Shown here: piece after piece, positions 29,662 to 36,760 of the stretch | How the letters are laid out: the number at the start of each line of letters is the position of its first letter | How positions within the stretch are numbered: the first letter of the stretch is position 1 | Assembly: GCA_963665935.1 (NCBI GenBank) | Contig: OY762510.1 | Location: 868,001 to 932,000 of the forward strand | Source of the DNA: Syntrophus sp963665935 | GTDB taxonomy: Bacteria > Desulfobacterota > Syntrophia > Syntrophales > Syntrophaceae | Length of the DNA: 64,000 nucleotides | Direction of reading: 5' to 3' | Position numbers and translations under genes: made by a program | Notes under the pieces: generated by a model | Seen by the model: only the letters and a program-made list of their open reading frames with translations | Told to the model about the DNA's origin: nothing | Database searches by the model: none

Positions 29662-29728
29662 GGTGATGGGGTTCGCCTTTAACCGCTTTTATTGCTGATG
29701 ACTCCTGCCAAAATTTCTTCAAGGAGTC
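29662..29728 (+). ncRNA. Fluoride riboswitch (crcB motif) 2 with ribosome-site platform
   Basis: GGTGATGGGGTTCGCC, then AACCGC, a short stem-loop, and GCTGATGACTCCTGCC match the fluoride motif closely. The strand GACTCCT at 29700-29706 is also perfectly complementary to AGGAGTC at 29722-29728, which holds the ribosome site of the antiporter gene. The simplest model: fluoride locks GACTCC in the pseudoknot and frees the ribosome site. Confidence 0.9.
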
Positions 29729-29733
29729 ATTGC

Positions 29734-30936
29734 ATGGAAACGATTTATCTCGTCGCGGCAGGCTGGTTTTTTGCCGCCGTCTTGTCCACCGTTTTAGCCA
29801 ACCGCCTGAAAATCTCTATTGCCCTGATGGAAATCATCGTCGGTTCCATCATCGGTTTCGTGGCTTTTCATCTTGATTACTTCGAAAAACTTGATCTGAA
29901 TGCAGACTGGATGAAGTTCTGCACAGGGACCGGTGCCATGTTGCTGACGTTTCTTGCCGGGGCGGAATTGAATCCTGACGTCATGAAATCCAAGATCAAG
30001 GAAGTGTCCGTTATCGGATTGATTGGATTCTCCTCCCCCTTCATCGGCTGCTTTCTGATTTCATACTACCTCATCGGGTGGGGTTTAGAAGCGAGTTTGC
30101 TGTGCGGCATCGCTTTATCGACGACCTCCATGGCTGTGGTCTACGCCGTGATGCTCGAATACGGATTCAATAAAACCGATTTCGGCAAAGGCATCCTGGG
30201 AGCCTGCTTCGTCAACGACCTGGGAACCGTCATCGCCCTGGGGCTGATATTCGCGCCTTTTACCTATAAGACGATCCTATTAATTGCTGTAACGATCCTA
30301 TTGATTTTTACCCTGCGCCCGATGACGGATTTCATCGTTCGGCGATTCGCCTATAAAACCGCCGCTATCCGCGCGAAATGGGTTCTGTTCATCTTGCTGT
30401 CTATGGGCGTCCTGGCGTTATGGTCAGGCAGCGAACCCGTGCTGCCGGCCTATGTCTTCGGAATGATCTTGGCGAAAACCATGGAAGAAGACGGTCATTT
30501 TGTCAGGAGGCTCAGAACTCTGACGATCGGCTTTCTAACCCCTCTCTATTTTCTCAGGGCCGGCGCCCTGGTGTCCATCCCAGCGTTGATCGCGATGCCC
30601 AGTATCTTTCTTGCGCTTTTCGGAAGCAAAGTTGCTACCAAGATATTTGGCCTATACCCGGCTATTCATCGTTTCCGGGAGGACACCAAGGAAAAATGGT
30701 ACTATACGTTATTGATGTCCACCGGACTGACATTCGGAACCATCTCCGCCCTGTACGGTTTGACACACAACATCATCACTCAGGAACAGTATTCCTTCAT
30801 TGTAGGGGCAGTCATCGCCAGTGCCGTGATACCAACGCTGATCGCCAACAGATATTTCCTGCCGAGCCATCTGCTGGAAGCACCGATTCTGGATGATCAG
30901 GCGCCAGACGAAAAGGATATTATCAATAAACTGTAA
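29734..30936 (+). CDS. Cation:proton antiporter (CPA2-like), fluoride-regulated
   Basis: 400 aa membrane protein with about 12 predicted hydrophobic segments and the Na/H exchanger fold (for example ALMEIIVGSIIGFVAFHL, LTFLAGAELNPDVM, GACFVNDLGTVIALGL). The FVNDLGT segment holds the acidic residue expected in the ion path. ATG 29734 sits six bases after the riboswitch-controlled ribosome site. Antiporters are among genes known behind fluoride riboswitches; it may restore pH or ion balance when HF enters. Direct fluoride export is possible but not shown by sequence; no CrcB/Fluc or CLC-F gene is seen here. Confidence 0.85.
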   Translation: METIYLVAAGWFFAAVLSTVLANRLKISIALMEIIVGSIIGFVAFHLDYFEKLDLNADWMKFCTGTGAMLLTFLAGAELNPDVMKSKIKEVSVIGLIGFSSPFIGCFLISYYLIGWGLEASLLCGIALSTTSMAVVYAVMLEYGFNKTDFGKGILGACFVNDLGTVIALGLIFAPFTYKTILLIAVTILLIFTLRPMTDFIVRRFAYKTAAIRAKWVLFILLSMGVLALWSGSEPVLPAYVFGMILAKTMEEDGHFVRRLRTLTIGFLTPLYFLRAGALVSIPALIAMPSIFLALFGSKVATKIFGLYPAIHRFREDTKEKWYYTLLMSTGLTFGTISALYGLTHNIITQEQYSFIVGAVIASAVIPTLIANRYFLPSHLLEAPILDDQAPDEKDIINKL

Positions 30937-30992
30937 ATCACCGCATGCTTCCCAGAGTGCCCTGAGACGGCCACCGTCGATTTCTGCGCCCA

Positions 30993-31232
30993 TCACCACC
31001 AGCGAGCGGTGGCGATCAGCCGCTGGGGAAAAAGCAGCAGGTCAAGGACATCTAAAACGGAACGGCATACCACATCGGCAGCAGCCATGGTTGCGCCACA
31101 GGCGCCCTCGGCCAGAATCACCCCGATTCCCAGGGCGGCCCCGGCAAGCATCAGGCGCTCATTGCGTCCATTGCTCATCGCCACTGTCCATTTCGCTCAA
31201 AGAGTGTGAATGTAGTTTTCCTTTGCGTGATT
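30993..31232 (-). pseudogene. Truncated duplicate of the HAD gene at 33930-34400
   Basis: Read leftwards, this matches the C-terminal half of the downstream HAD protein almost exactly: LMLAGAALGIGVILAEGACG and MAAADVVCRS are shared, with about 5 differences in 55 residues. Upstream the similarity continues as ENYIHTL, then an in-frame TGA, then AKWTVAMSNG where the intact copy has LGSDWTVAIGNG. The N-terminal half, with the catalytic Asp, is missing. It is a recent, dead partial duplication. Confidence 0.85.
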
Positions 31233-31247
31233 TTTTACTAAGGAGTC

Positions 31248-31520
31248 ATGACCATGGAGAGACTCTTCGAACTGAAGAAGCATGGCACGACGGTGGGAAC
31301 GGAAATCCTGGCAGGGTTAACCACTTTCGTCACCATGGTGTACATCATCTTCGTTAATCCAAACATCCTGTCGACGACAGGCATGCCTTGGCAGGGTGTT
31401 TTCCTGGCTACGATCATCGCCGCGGCAACGGGGACCCTCGTGATGGGTATTTTCGCCATTGTGCCCCATGCGCTGGCGCCCGGCATGGGACTCAACGCAT
31501 TCTTCACCTTCACTGTCTGC
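31248..31520 (+). pseudogene. 5' fragment of an NCS2 purine permease gene
   Basis: Begins at ATG 31248 with AAGGAG just before it. About 90 residues match the start of AzgA/PbuG-type guanine-hypoxanthine permeases: KHGTTVGTEILAGLTTFVTM, VYIIFVNPNIL and LAPGMGLNAFFTFTV. After FTFTV, where the family continues for some 340 residues, the sequence runs into the antisense of hisF and the frame stops at 31556. Truncated by rearrangement, so no transporter can be made. Confidence 0.85.
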
Positions 31521-32136
31521 GCCGCCGGAAGCTACGACAGGAAGCGTGACAGCTGAAGAGATGGCTTTCGTGTATTCGATATCATAGCCTGCCTTCGTGC
31601 CATCACCGTCCATGCTGGTGGGCAGAATCACACCCGCACCAAGTTCCTGACAGGTTTTCGCCCATGCCACAGCATCTTTGGCCACCGGTAGCGTACCACC
31701 AGACACGACCAGTTCAAATCCTGAAGGCATCGCCTTATTTCGTTTCGCGTCAATCGCCACGGTGATTTTATCCGCACCGAATTTTTGAGCCGCCTGACGG
31801 ACCAGTTCCGGGTTTTTCACCGCCGCACGGTTCATGGAAACCTTGGATGCCCCAGCTTCCAACACCAGTTCGATATCCTCAATCAAGGCAATGCCGCCAC
31901 CAACCGTCAGCGGGATACTCAAAACAGCAGAAACATTCTTTACCCATTCCAGACGGGTTTTACGGTTTTCCAGCGTGGCCGCAATGTCCAGCATCGCCAG
32001 TTCGTCCGCACCTTCGGCCTGATAAAATACGGCATTCTCGACCGGATCACCCGCCTCCTTTAAATCCACAAAATGAACCCCCTTCACCACTCCCGTTTTT
32101 CATATCCAGGCACGGCATGATTTTTATCAGTTCCAT
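31519..32136 (-). pseudogene. hisF: Broken hisF (imidazole glycerol phosphate synthase cyclase subunit)
   Basis: A HisF-like barrel with two lesions. The start at ATG 32136 (strong GGAGGGAG) gives MELIKIMPCLDMKNG, then a net two-base loss at about 32091 shifts the frame; the second frame continues VVKGVHFVDLKEAGDPVE and includes LTVGGGIALIEDIELVLEAG and VAIDAKRNKAMPSG. At the other end the protein breaks at LPVVASGGA, where it meets the permease fragment; the last quarter, with the second phosphate site, is gone. No intact hisF is in the window. Confidence 0.85.
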
Positions 32137-32175
32137 GAAAATCTCCCTCCTCAATGAAATTTCGTTTTGAGACAA

Positions 32176-32964
32176 TTATCTCGGCCTTATAAACAGAGTA
32201 TGTAAGCTATGGCCCACCCTGCCTTTGCAATCGAATGCAACTGTGGTCGTTTGACCGTTCCCATCGTTTCCAATGATAGTTCGCGCATCGATCCCAACCC
32301 ACGGTCCTTCAGGTGGACGATATATCCCCAAAGTTAAATCCACCGGGACATAAGTCCATTTTTGAAAATCAAGTTCAGCGCTAATCCCGTTAGCAGAATC
32401 AATCATCAAGACCAGCGCTTCCAGTCCATCAATTTCTTGATGCTCAATTAACGGGATTCGTGGTCTGGTCCAAACTGTTGCAGGACCCAAGATATCAAAT
32501 CCTCCCTTGGCAAACCTCCACTCCAGTGCCTCTACATAAGGGAAGTTGCCAAACATGGAAAAAAGATCCTGGGTTTGAGCCTCTGGAAGTGACGGTATTT
32601 CATAGACATCCGATATGATGCCGGTCACGCCAACTTCCGAACGAAGACGCCATACATGGGCAATCATATACATTTTACCTTCAGATCGGTATTCCGCTCT
32701 AAGAAGTTCTATTCTTTTGCCACTTCGAACAACCTCAACGTTGATTTCACATGGCTTCACCGGAACGGGGCTCAATATTTCGATCGTGATCCTGACGATT
32801 CGGAAATGGCCGTCTGATGGCTGCACTCGTAAGACGTGCGTCAGCAGTGACGATGGTGGCCCACCATGTTGAAAATCTGGAGACCAAGGGCCTTGCGTGG
32901 CTGCACTGGGTTCGAATTCGCTTTCAGATATTTGCTTGAAAAATGCCGTTGGCAATTCGTTCAT
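32176..32964 (-). CDS. TesB-like acyl-CoA thioesterase family protein
   Basis: 262 aa, intact, with the double hot-dog pattern of TesB-like thioesterases: an N-terminal unit with QHGGPPSSLLTHVL, RITIEILSPVPVKPCEINVE, and a second unit with RPRIPLIEHQEIDGLEALV and LTLGIYRPPEGPWVGIDART. Cytosolic, no signal peptide. Substrate unknown. It sits inside a zone of broken genes but shows no lesion itself. Confidence 0.75.
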   Translation of the reverse strand: MNELPTAFFKQISESEFEPSAATQGPWSPDFQHGGPPSSLLTHVLRVQPSDGHFRIVRITIEILSPVPVKPCEINVEVVRSGKRIELLRAEYRSEGKMYMIAHVWRLRSEVGVTGIISDVYEIPSLPEAQTQDLFSMFGNFPYVEALEWRFAKGGFDILGPATVWTRPRIPLIEHQEIDGLEALVLMIDSANGISAELDFQKWTYVPVDLTLGIYRPPEGPWVGIDARTIIGNDGNGQTTTVAFDCKGRVGHSLHTLFIRPR

Positions 32965-33011
32965 AATTTTTCCATGAGCTTACCAATCAACTTGGGCCAT
33001 TCCTGTCATTG

Positions 33012-33386
33012 TTATCTCTCGGGTTTCGCTGCCAGCGATGCAATAAGATATTCTCGCAGAACCACGGCATTGTTGTGCGCCTCATCTTTCGCTCCATATA
33101 GAAGAGTCATTTTGCCTCCTGCGGCGAGGGTGCGGAGACGTGCAAGAGCACTTTGGGTCGCCGGTGCTGCCAACTCCAAGAAATAGCGGCGCTTGAACTC
33201 GGCCCACCTTGCCGGGTCATGCCCGAACCAACGCCTCAGATCATTCGACGGCGCCACTTCCCGCAGCCACTCGTCCACTGCGGCTCGTTCCTTAGACAGA
33301 CCACGCGGCCAAAGACGGTCAATAAGAACTCGACAACCATCCTCAGGCGCCGGAGGATCATATGCACGTTTGATCTGAATTTTCAT
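33012..33386 (-). CDS. DUF488 family protein (YeaO-like)
   Basis: 124 aa, complete. Hallmark motifs RAYDPPAPEDGCRVLIDRLW and PRGLSKERAAVDEWLREVAP, then LRRWFGHDPARWAEFKRRY and the C-terminal TLLYGAKDEAHNNAVVLREY. Function of the family is not established. Separate from its neighbours (gap of 47 bases to the thioesterase gene). Confidence 0.85.
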   Translation of the reverse strand: MKIQIKRAYDPPAPEDGCRVLIDRLWPRGLSKERAAVDEWLREVAPSNDLRRWFGHDPARWAEFKRRYFLELAAPATQSALARLRTLAAGGKMTLLYGAKDEAHNNAVVLREYLIASLAAKPER

Positions 33387-33929
33387 TGTCCGCTTCCCAT
33401 CCGGTTATTGCCACGGCAATTAAAGACTATAAACCGTAACAATTTTTTCCGTTGCGGCCAGTCATGTATCAAGAACATCAAACACGACAGGGTGAAGAAA
33501 GGGGAAATGATTGACTTGCTATATAAATCAGCGCAATTTTACACAATCATGATTGTTGAATAAAGCATTATTCAATCCTTGATTGAGAGGATAGAAGAGT
33601 CATTTAACTGGACCCCGGGCGGCTGAAATGCCGAATGTGGTGCTACTCGGGAAGCGAAGCGAGCTGGTGGGCCTTCGCGGGATTTCGATACAACGGCGCC
33701 TGGACGAGGGGATATGTCCGTGGGATGATCCCGATGCCGTGCTTTCATGCATCAGCAACCAATTGGCAAAACCCTTCGGTGTTTCAACGGATGTCGTTGA
33801 ACGTCGGGTGGAGGGGGAAAAGTTATGGTCTCCTGATATCGAGGGATAGGAGAGCTATTTGAAAAGATGGCGTATTTTTAAATAATATTCATGCGATAAA
33901 TTGACAGGGATCCGTTCACCCCGCGTGCG
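33387..33929. other. Gap with palindromes and a possible gene scrap
   Basis: Contains CAATCATGATTG (33544-33555) followed by the inverted repeat TTGAATAA/TTATTCAA (33555-33574). A frame at 33628-33849 (+) ends with LAKPFGVSTDVVERRVEGEK-LW, which resembles the tail of IrrE/ImmA-type proteins, but no HExxH or other domain part is present and no ribosome site is seen. Treated as a possible remnant. Nothing else recognised. Confidence 0.3.
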
Positions 33930-34400
33930 TCACGACCGCAGGGTGGCGATCAGCCGCTGAGGAAAAAGCAGCAGGTCCAGGGCATCCTCAATGGAACGGC
34001 ATACCACATCGGCAGCAGCCATGGTTGCACCACAGGCGCCCTCAGCCAAAATCACCCCGACTCCCAAGGCGGCCCCTGCAAGCATCAGGCGGTCATTGCG
34101 TCCATTGCCGATCGCCACCGTCCAATCCGATCCAAGGTTGCGAATGTAGTTCTCCTTGGCCTGATCCTGATCTCCAAGGGGCAGCACATGCACCGTACAG
34201 GGCAGATGGGCCAGGGCGTTTTGCACGCAACCGAAGGTATCCGCCGTAACCACATGGAGTTCCAACTGCCCGTTCAATTGCTGCAACCGCGCACTCACCC
34301 CTTCGAGCAAACGGCCGTCCACTGCCAGGGTGCCGTTGTAGTCCATAACCAGATACTTCAATTGTAAAGCGCCGTATCCGGGGATGGAAATCGAAATCAT
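33930..34400 (-). CDS. HAD-superfamily protein (soluble P-type ATPase-like)
   Basis: 156 aa of the small HAD group related to P-type ATPase phosphorylation domains (COG4087-like). Motif I is VMDYNGTLA, with Asn where most phosphatases have the second Asp; motif II is VVTADTFG; motif IV is IGNGRNDRLML. AAGGAG precedes ATG 34400. It has a dead partial copy 3 kb away (30993-31232). Substrate unknown. Confidence 0.8.
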   Translation of the reverse strand: MISISIPGYGALQLKYLVMDYNGTLAVDGRLLEGVSARLQQLNGQLELHVVTADTFGCVQNALAHLPCTVHVLPLGDQDQAKENYIRNLGSDWTVAIGNGRNDRLMLAGAALGVGVILAEGACGATMAAADVVCRSIEDALDLLLFPQRLIATLRS

Positions 34401-34454
34401 AGGTCACTCTCCTTCAGGGTATCATTCCAATTATAGATCCATGATGACATCAAG

Positions 34455-34575
34455 GCGGTGAGGCAGGGGCGACGCCGTCGGGGACATCGCCGGCCCATTT
34501 CTCGCCGTTCCAGGCAATGGCGGTTTTGTCGGCGTTCCAGGGCTCGCCGGTGAGGTCGACGGGCATGATTAAGTA
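34455..34575 (-). pseudogene. Scrap of a formate dehydrogenase alpha-subunit gene
   Basis: Reading leftwards from 34575, about 35 codons give MPVDLTGEPWNADKTAIAW and NGEKWAGDVPDG, which lines up with KPYNPKRNILEWKDGKWVGD and VPDG of the FdhA encoded at 42526-45594. The match ends on both sides and no other part of the enzyme is near. The two are clearly diverged, so it is not a copy of the local fdhA. The rest of 34401-34982 is AT-rich with nothing else identified. Confidence 0.5.
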
Positions 34576-34982
34576 GGTGCTCTCCAAACTTAAAAACGAT
34601 GTTCGGCATTTTCTTTATCCAGCAGAAGTTCCTATTTATTTCTATACATTTGCCTATTTTTATTATAAAAAACAATGTAAGGATGGTGATTCTACTTTCC
34701 ATTTAAGAGTAAAGCCTTCTTCTCACTTCCACCGTCCCATCGAAAATCAAAACCCTTATCAGGATGACCGTCATGTTTCGAATACACGGTTATCGATGCC
34801 CTGGGTGCATCGGAGATTCAAAAGGCTTCACTCAGTTAGAGCCCCAGCGACCGGCTCCAATTCGACCATAAAAGGTTGGTGAAAATGTTTTCGAAACGGA
34901 TAGCCGTACTTCTATAACGCTTCTGGGTAAAAAATAGATAGCATTTTGTCATTTTTTGAATCCAAGAAACAGGAGGATCCTC

Positions 34983-35318
34983 ATGGAGATTCAAAGCAGG
35001 ACAGAAAGCAACACGTCCGTCATAACTGTAACGGGGCGGATGGATGCGCTGGCTGCGCCGGAATTCCGGGACAAGCTGAACGATCTGATTGCAGAGGGAG
35101 CAACCACTTTTGTCGTAGATTTCGATGGCCTCGATTACATCGGCAGCGCTGGCCTGCGAGGGATTCTCTCGATAGCCAAAGTGCTCAAAGGGAAAGGGGG
35201 AGAAGTTCGTTTCGCCAATGTGAAAGGGGCGGTCAGGGAGGTGTTCGAGACGTCCGGCTTCGACTCCATCTTCCAGATCCATGACTCGGTGGCTTCCGCC
35301 CTGGCCGGCATCCGCTGA
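34983..35318 (+). CDS. STAS-domain anti-sigma factor antagonist
   Basis: 111 aa, a single STAS domain of the SpoIIAA/RsbV type. The expected phosphorylation serine is S55 in LDYIGSAGLRG. In such systems the dephosphorylated form binds the kinase-type anti-sigma factor and releases its target. ATG 34983 is preceded by AGGAGGAT; the frame upstream is ignored. The next gene (anti-sigma factor) begins 7 bases after the stop. Confidence 0.92.
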   Translation: MEIQSRTESNTSVITVTGRMDALAAPEFRDKLNDLIAEGATTFVVDFDGLDYIGSAGLRGILSIAKVLKGKGGEVRFANVKGAVREVFETSGFDSIFQIHDSVASALAGIR

Positions 35319-35325
35319 TAAAGAC

Positions 35326-35739
35326 ATGAGAATCACCAGGATGACGTGTGAGGCCCGCATCGACAACCTTGAAGAAGTCATTCATTTCGTTGATGGATGC
35401 GCCAACCGGGCCGGTCTGACCGACATAAAAAAGAACAAGGCGCTGATCGCCGTAGAGGAGGCCTTTGTGAACGTCTGTCATTATGCCTATCCCGGCGGCA
35501 AGGGAAAGGTCGAACTGACCTGCTGCGGTAAAAGCGATGTCTTCGAGGTTGAGATTGCAGACGACGGGGTCCCGTTCAACGTTTTGTCGTTACCCGATCC
35601 GGATACGACCGCCAACATCATGGACCGTAAAATCGGTGGGCTGGGTGTCTATCTTATCCGCAAACTGATTGACGATGTGAGCTACGAGAGAAAAGACGGG
35701 CAGAATATCCTCAGGATGGTTTTGCACACACGTAAATAG
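35326..35739 (+). CDS. Anti-sigma factor, HATPase/serine kinase (RsbW-like)
   Basis: 137 aa GHKL-ATPase protein. N-box ALIAVEEAFVNVCHYAYP, G1 box VEIADDGVPFN and G2 region GGLGVYLIRKLID are present. It should phosphorylate the STAS protein encoded just upstream and bind an effector (sigma factor or other). ATG 35326 is used; 35341 is an alternative. No sigma factor gene lies in the window, so the output is unknown. Confidence 0.9.
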   Translation: MRITRMTCEARIDNLEEVIHFVDGCANRAGLTDIKKNKALIAVEEAFVNVCHYAYPGGKGKVELTCCGKSDVFEVEIADDGVPFNVLSLPDPDTTANIMDRKIGGLGVYLIRKLIDDVSYERKDGQNILRMVLHTRK

Positions 35740-35752
35740 AGGAGGCACTATC

Positions 35753-36760
35753 ATGGCTGGGGCGCCTTCAACGGCAAAGAGAGCATTTCTGGCACTGGCC
35801 GCGGCAGTTCTTTGCGTGATCGCTTCTCCGTCTGCTTCCGGTGCTGAACGGACGCTTAAAAAGGCCTCCTTTATCCCGGTTTGGAGTCCGCAGGCCCAGT
35901 TCGCCGGTTACTACATGGCACTGGAGAAGGGCTTCTATAGAAAACACGGCATTAACCTGACGATCCTGAACGGCGGACCAAACACCTCGACTTCAGAGTA
36001 TCTACGCAGTGGGAAAGCGGATTTCGCCGTGCTCTGGCTCACCACCGCCATTCATGAGCGAGCGGCTGGAGTGCGACTAGTCAATCTGGCACAGATCATT
36101 CAAAGATCCTCCATGATGTTGATTGCCAGAAAATCAAGCGGCATCACCAAGCCAGCGGATATGAACGGCAAGAAGGTCGGGTTGTGGGGAAGCCCCTTCG
36201 CGATCCCTCCGCGTGCTTTTTTCAGGAAATACGGCCTGCACGTCCGTGAGGTACCACAATCCTACACAGTAAACCTTTTTCTGCATGGCGGGATCGATGT
36301 CGCCTCCGCCATGTGGTACAACGAGTATCATACTATTCTGAATGCCGGAATTGACCCTGATGAACTGAGCATCTTTCTTCTCAAGGATTATGGGATCGAC
36401 CTGCCTGAAGATGGCCTATATACCCTTGAAAAGACATTAAAAAAAGACCCGGATCTCGTGAAGGGCTTTACGCGGGCTTCACTGGAGGGATGGCGCTATG
36501 CCTTTGCTCATCCTGAAGAAACGCTGGATGTCGTCATCAGGTATATGCGGGAGGCAAAGCTGCCAGCCGACCGGATGCACCAGAAATGGATGCTGGAGCG
36601 GTTGCGCGACCTGATCATTCCCCGGGGAAACCAAGGAGTTCTCGGCATACTTTCGCTGAGTGATTACACAGCGGCCGGTCAGATTCTGCTCAAAAACGGG
36701 GAGATCAAGACACTACCCGACTTCAAAGCATTCATGGGGCAGTCCGATGCTCAACAATAA
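35753..36760 (+). CDS. NMT1/SsuA-like periplasmic substrate-binding protein
   Basis: 335 aa with an N-terminal signal peptide (AFLALAAAVLCVIASPSASG, cut before AERT). The NMT1/THI5 pattern is clear: VWSPQAQFAGYYMALEKGFY, GINLTILNGGPNT, GKADFAVLWL, MNGKKVGLWG. No ABC permease or ATPase gene accompanies it; instead it lies between anti-sigma and phosphatase genes and overlaps the phosphatase start by 14 bases. This suggests it presents a ligand to the Cache sensor rather than importing it. The ligand is unknown; relatives bind pyrimidines, sulfonates or amines. Confidence 0.85.
   Translation: MAGAPSTAKRAFLALAAAVLCVIASPSASGAERTLKKASFIPVWSPQAQFAGYYMALEKGFYRKHGINLTILNGGPNTSTSEYLRSGKADFAVLWLTTAIHERAAGVRLVNLAQIIQRSSMMLIARKSSGITKPADMNGKKVGLWGSPFAIPPRAFFRKYGLHVREVPQSYTVNLFLHGGIDVASAMWYNEYHTILNAGIDPDELSIFLLKDYGIDLPEDGLYTLEKTLKKDPDLVKGFTRASLEGWRYAFAHPEETLDVVIRYMREAKLPADRMHQKWMLERLRDLIIPRGNQGVLGILSLSDYTAAGQILLKNGEIKTLPDFKAFMGQSDAQQ

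Noticed and set aside
31021..31160. Repeated sequence shared with 33950-34090 considered as an insertion element end
   Set aside because: The repeat is protein-coding HAD sequence; no terminal inverted repeats, target duplication or transposase were seen.
31317..32090. An apparently intact 257-codon hisF frame
   Set aside because: The last part is read from the antisense of the permease fragment and the true N-terminus is in another frame, so the gene is broken at both ends.
34577..34882. Open frame of about 100 codons in the AT-rich gap
   Set aside because: Low-complexity composition and no family match; overlaps the formate dehydrogenase scrap edge.
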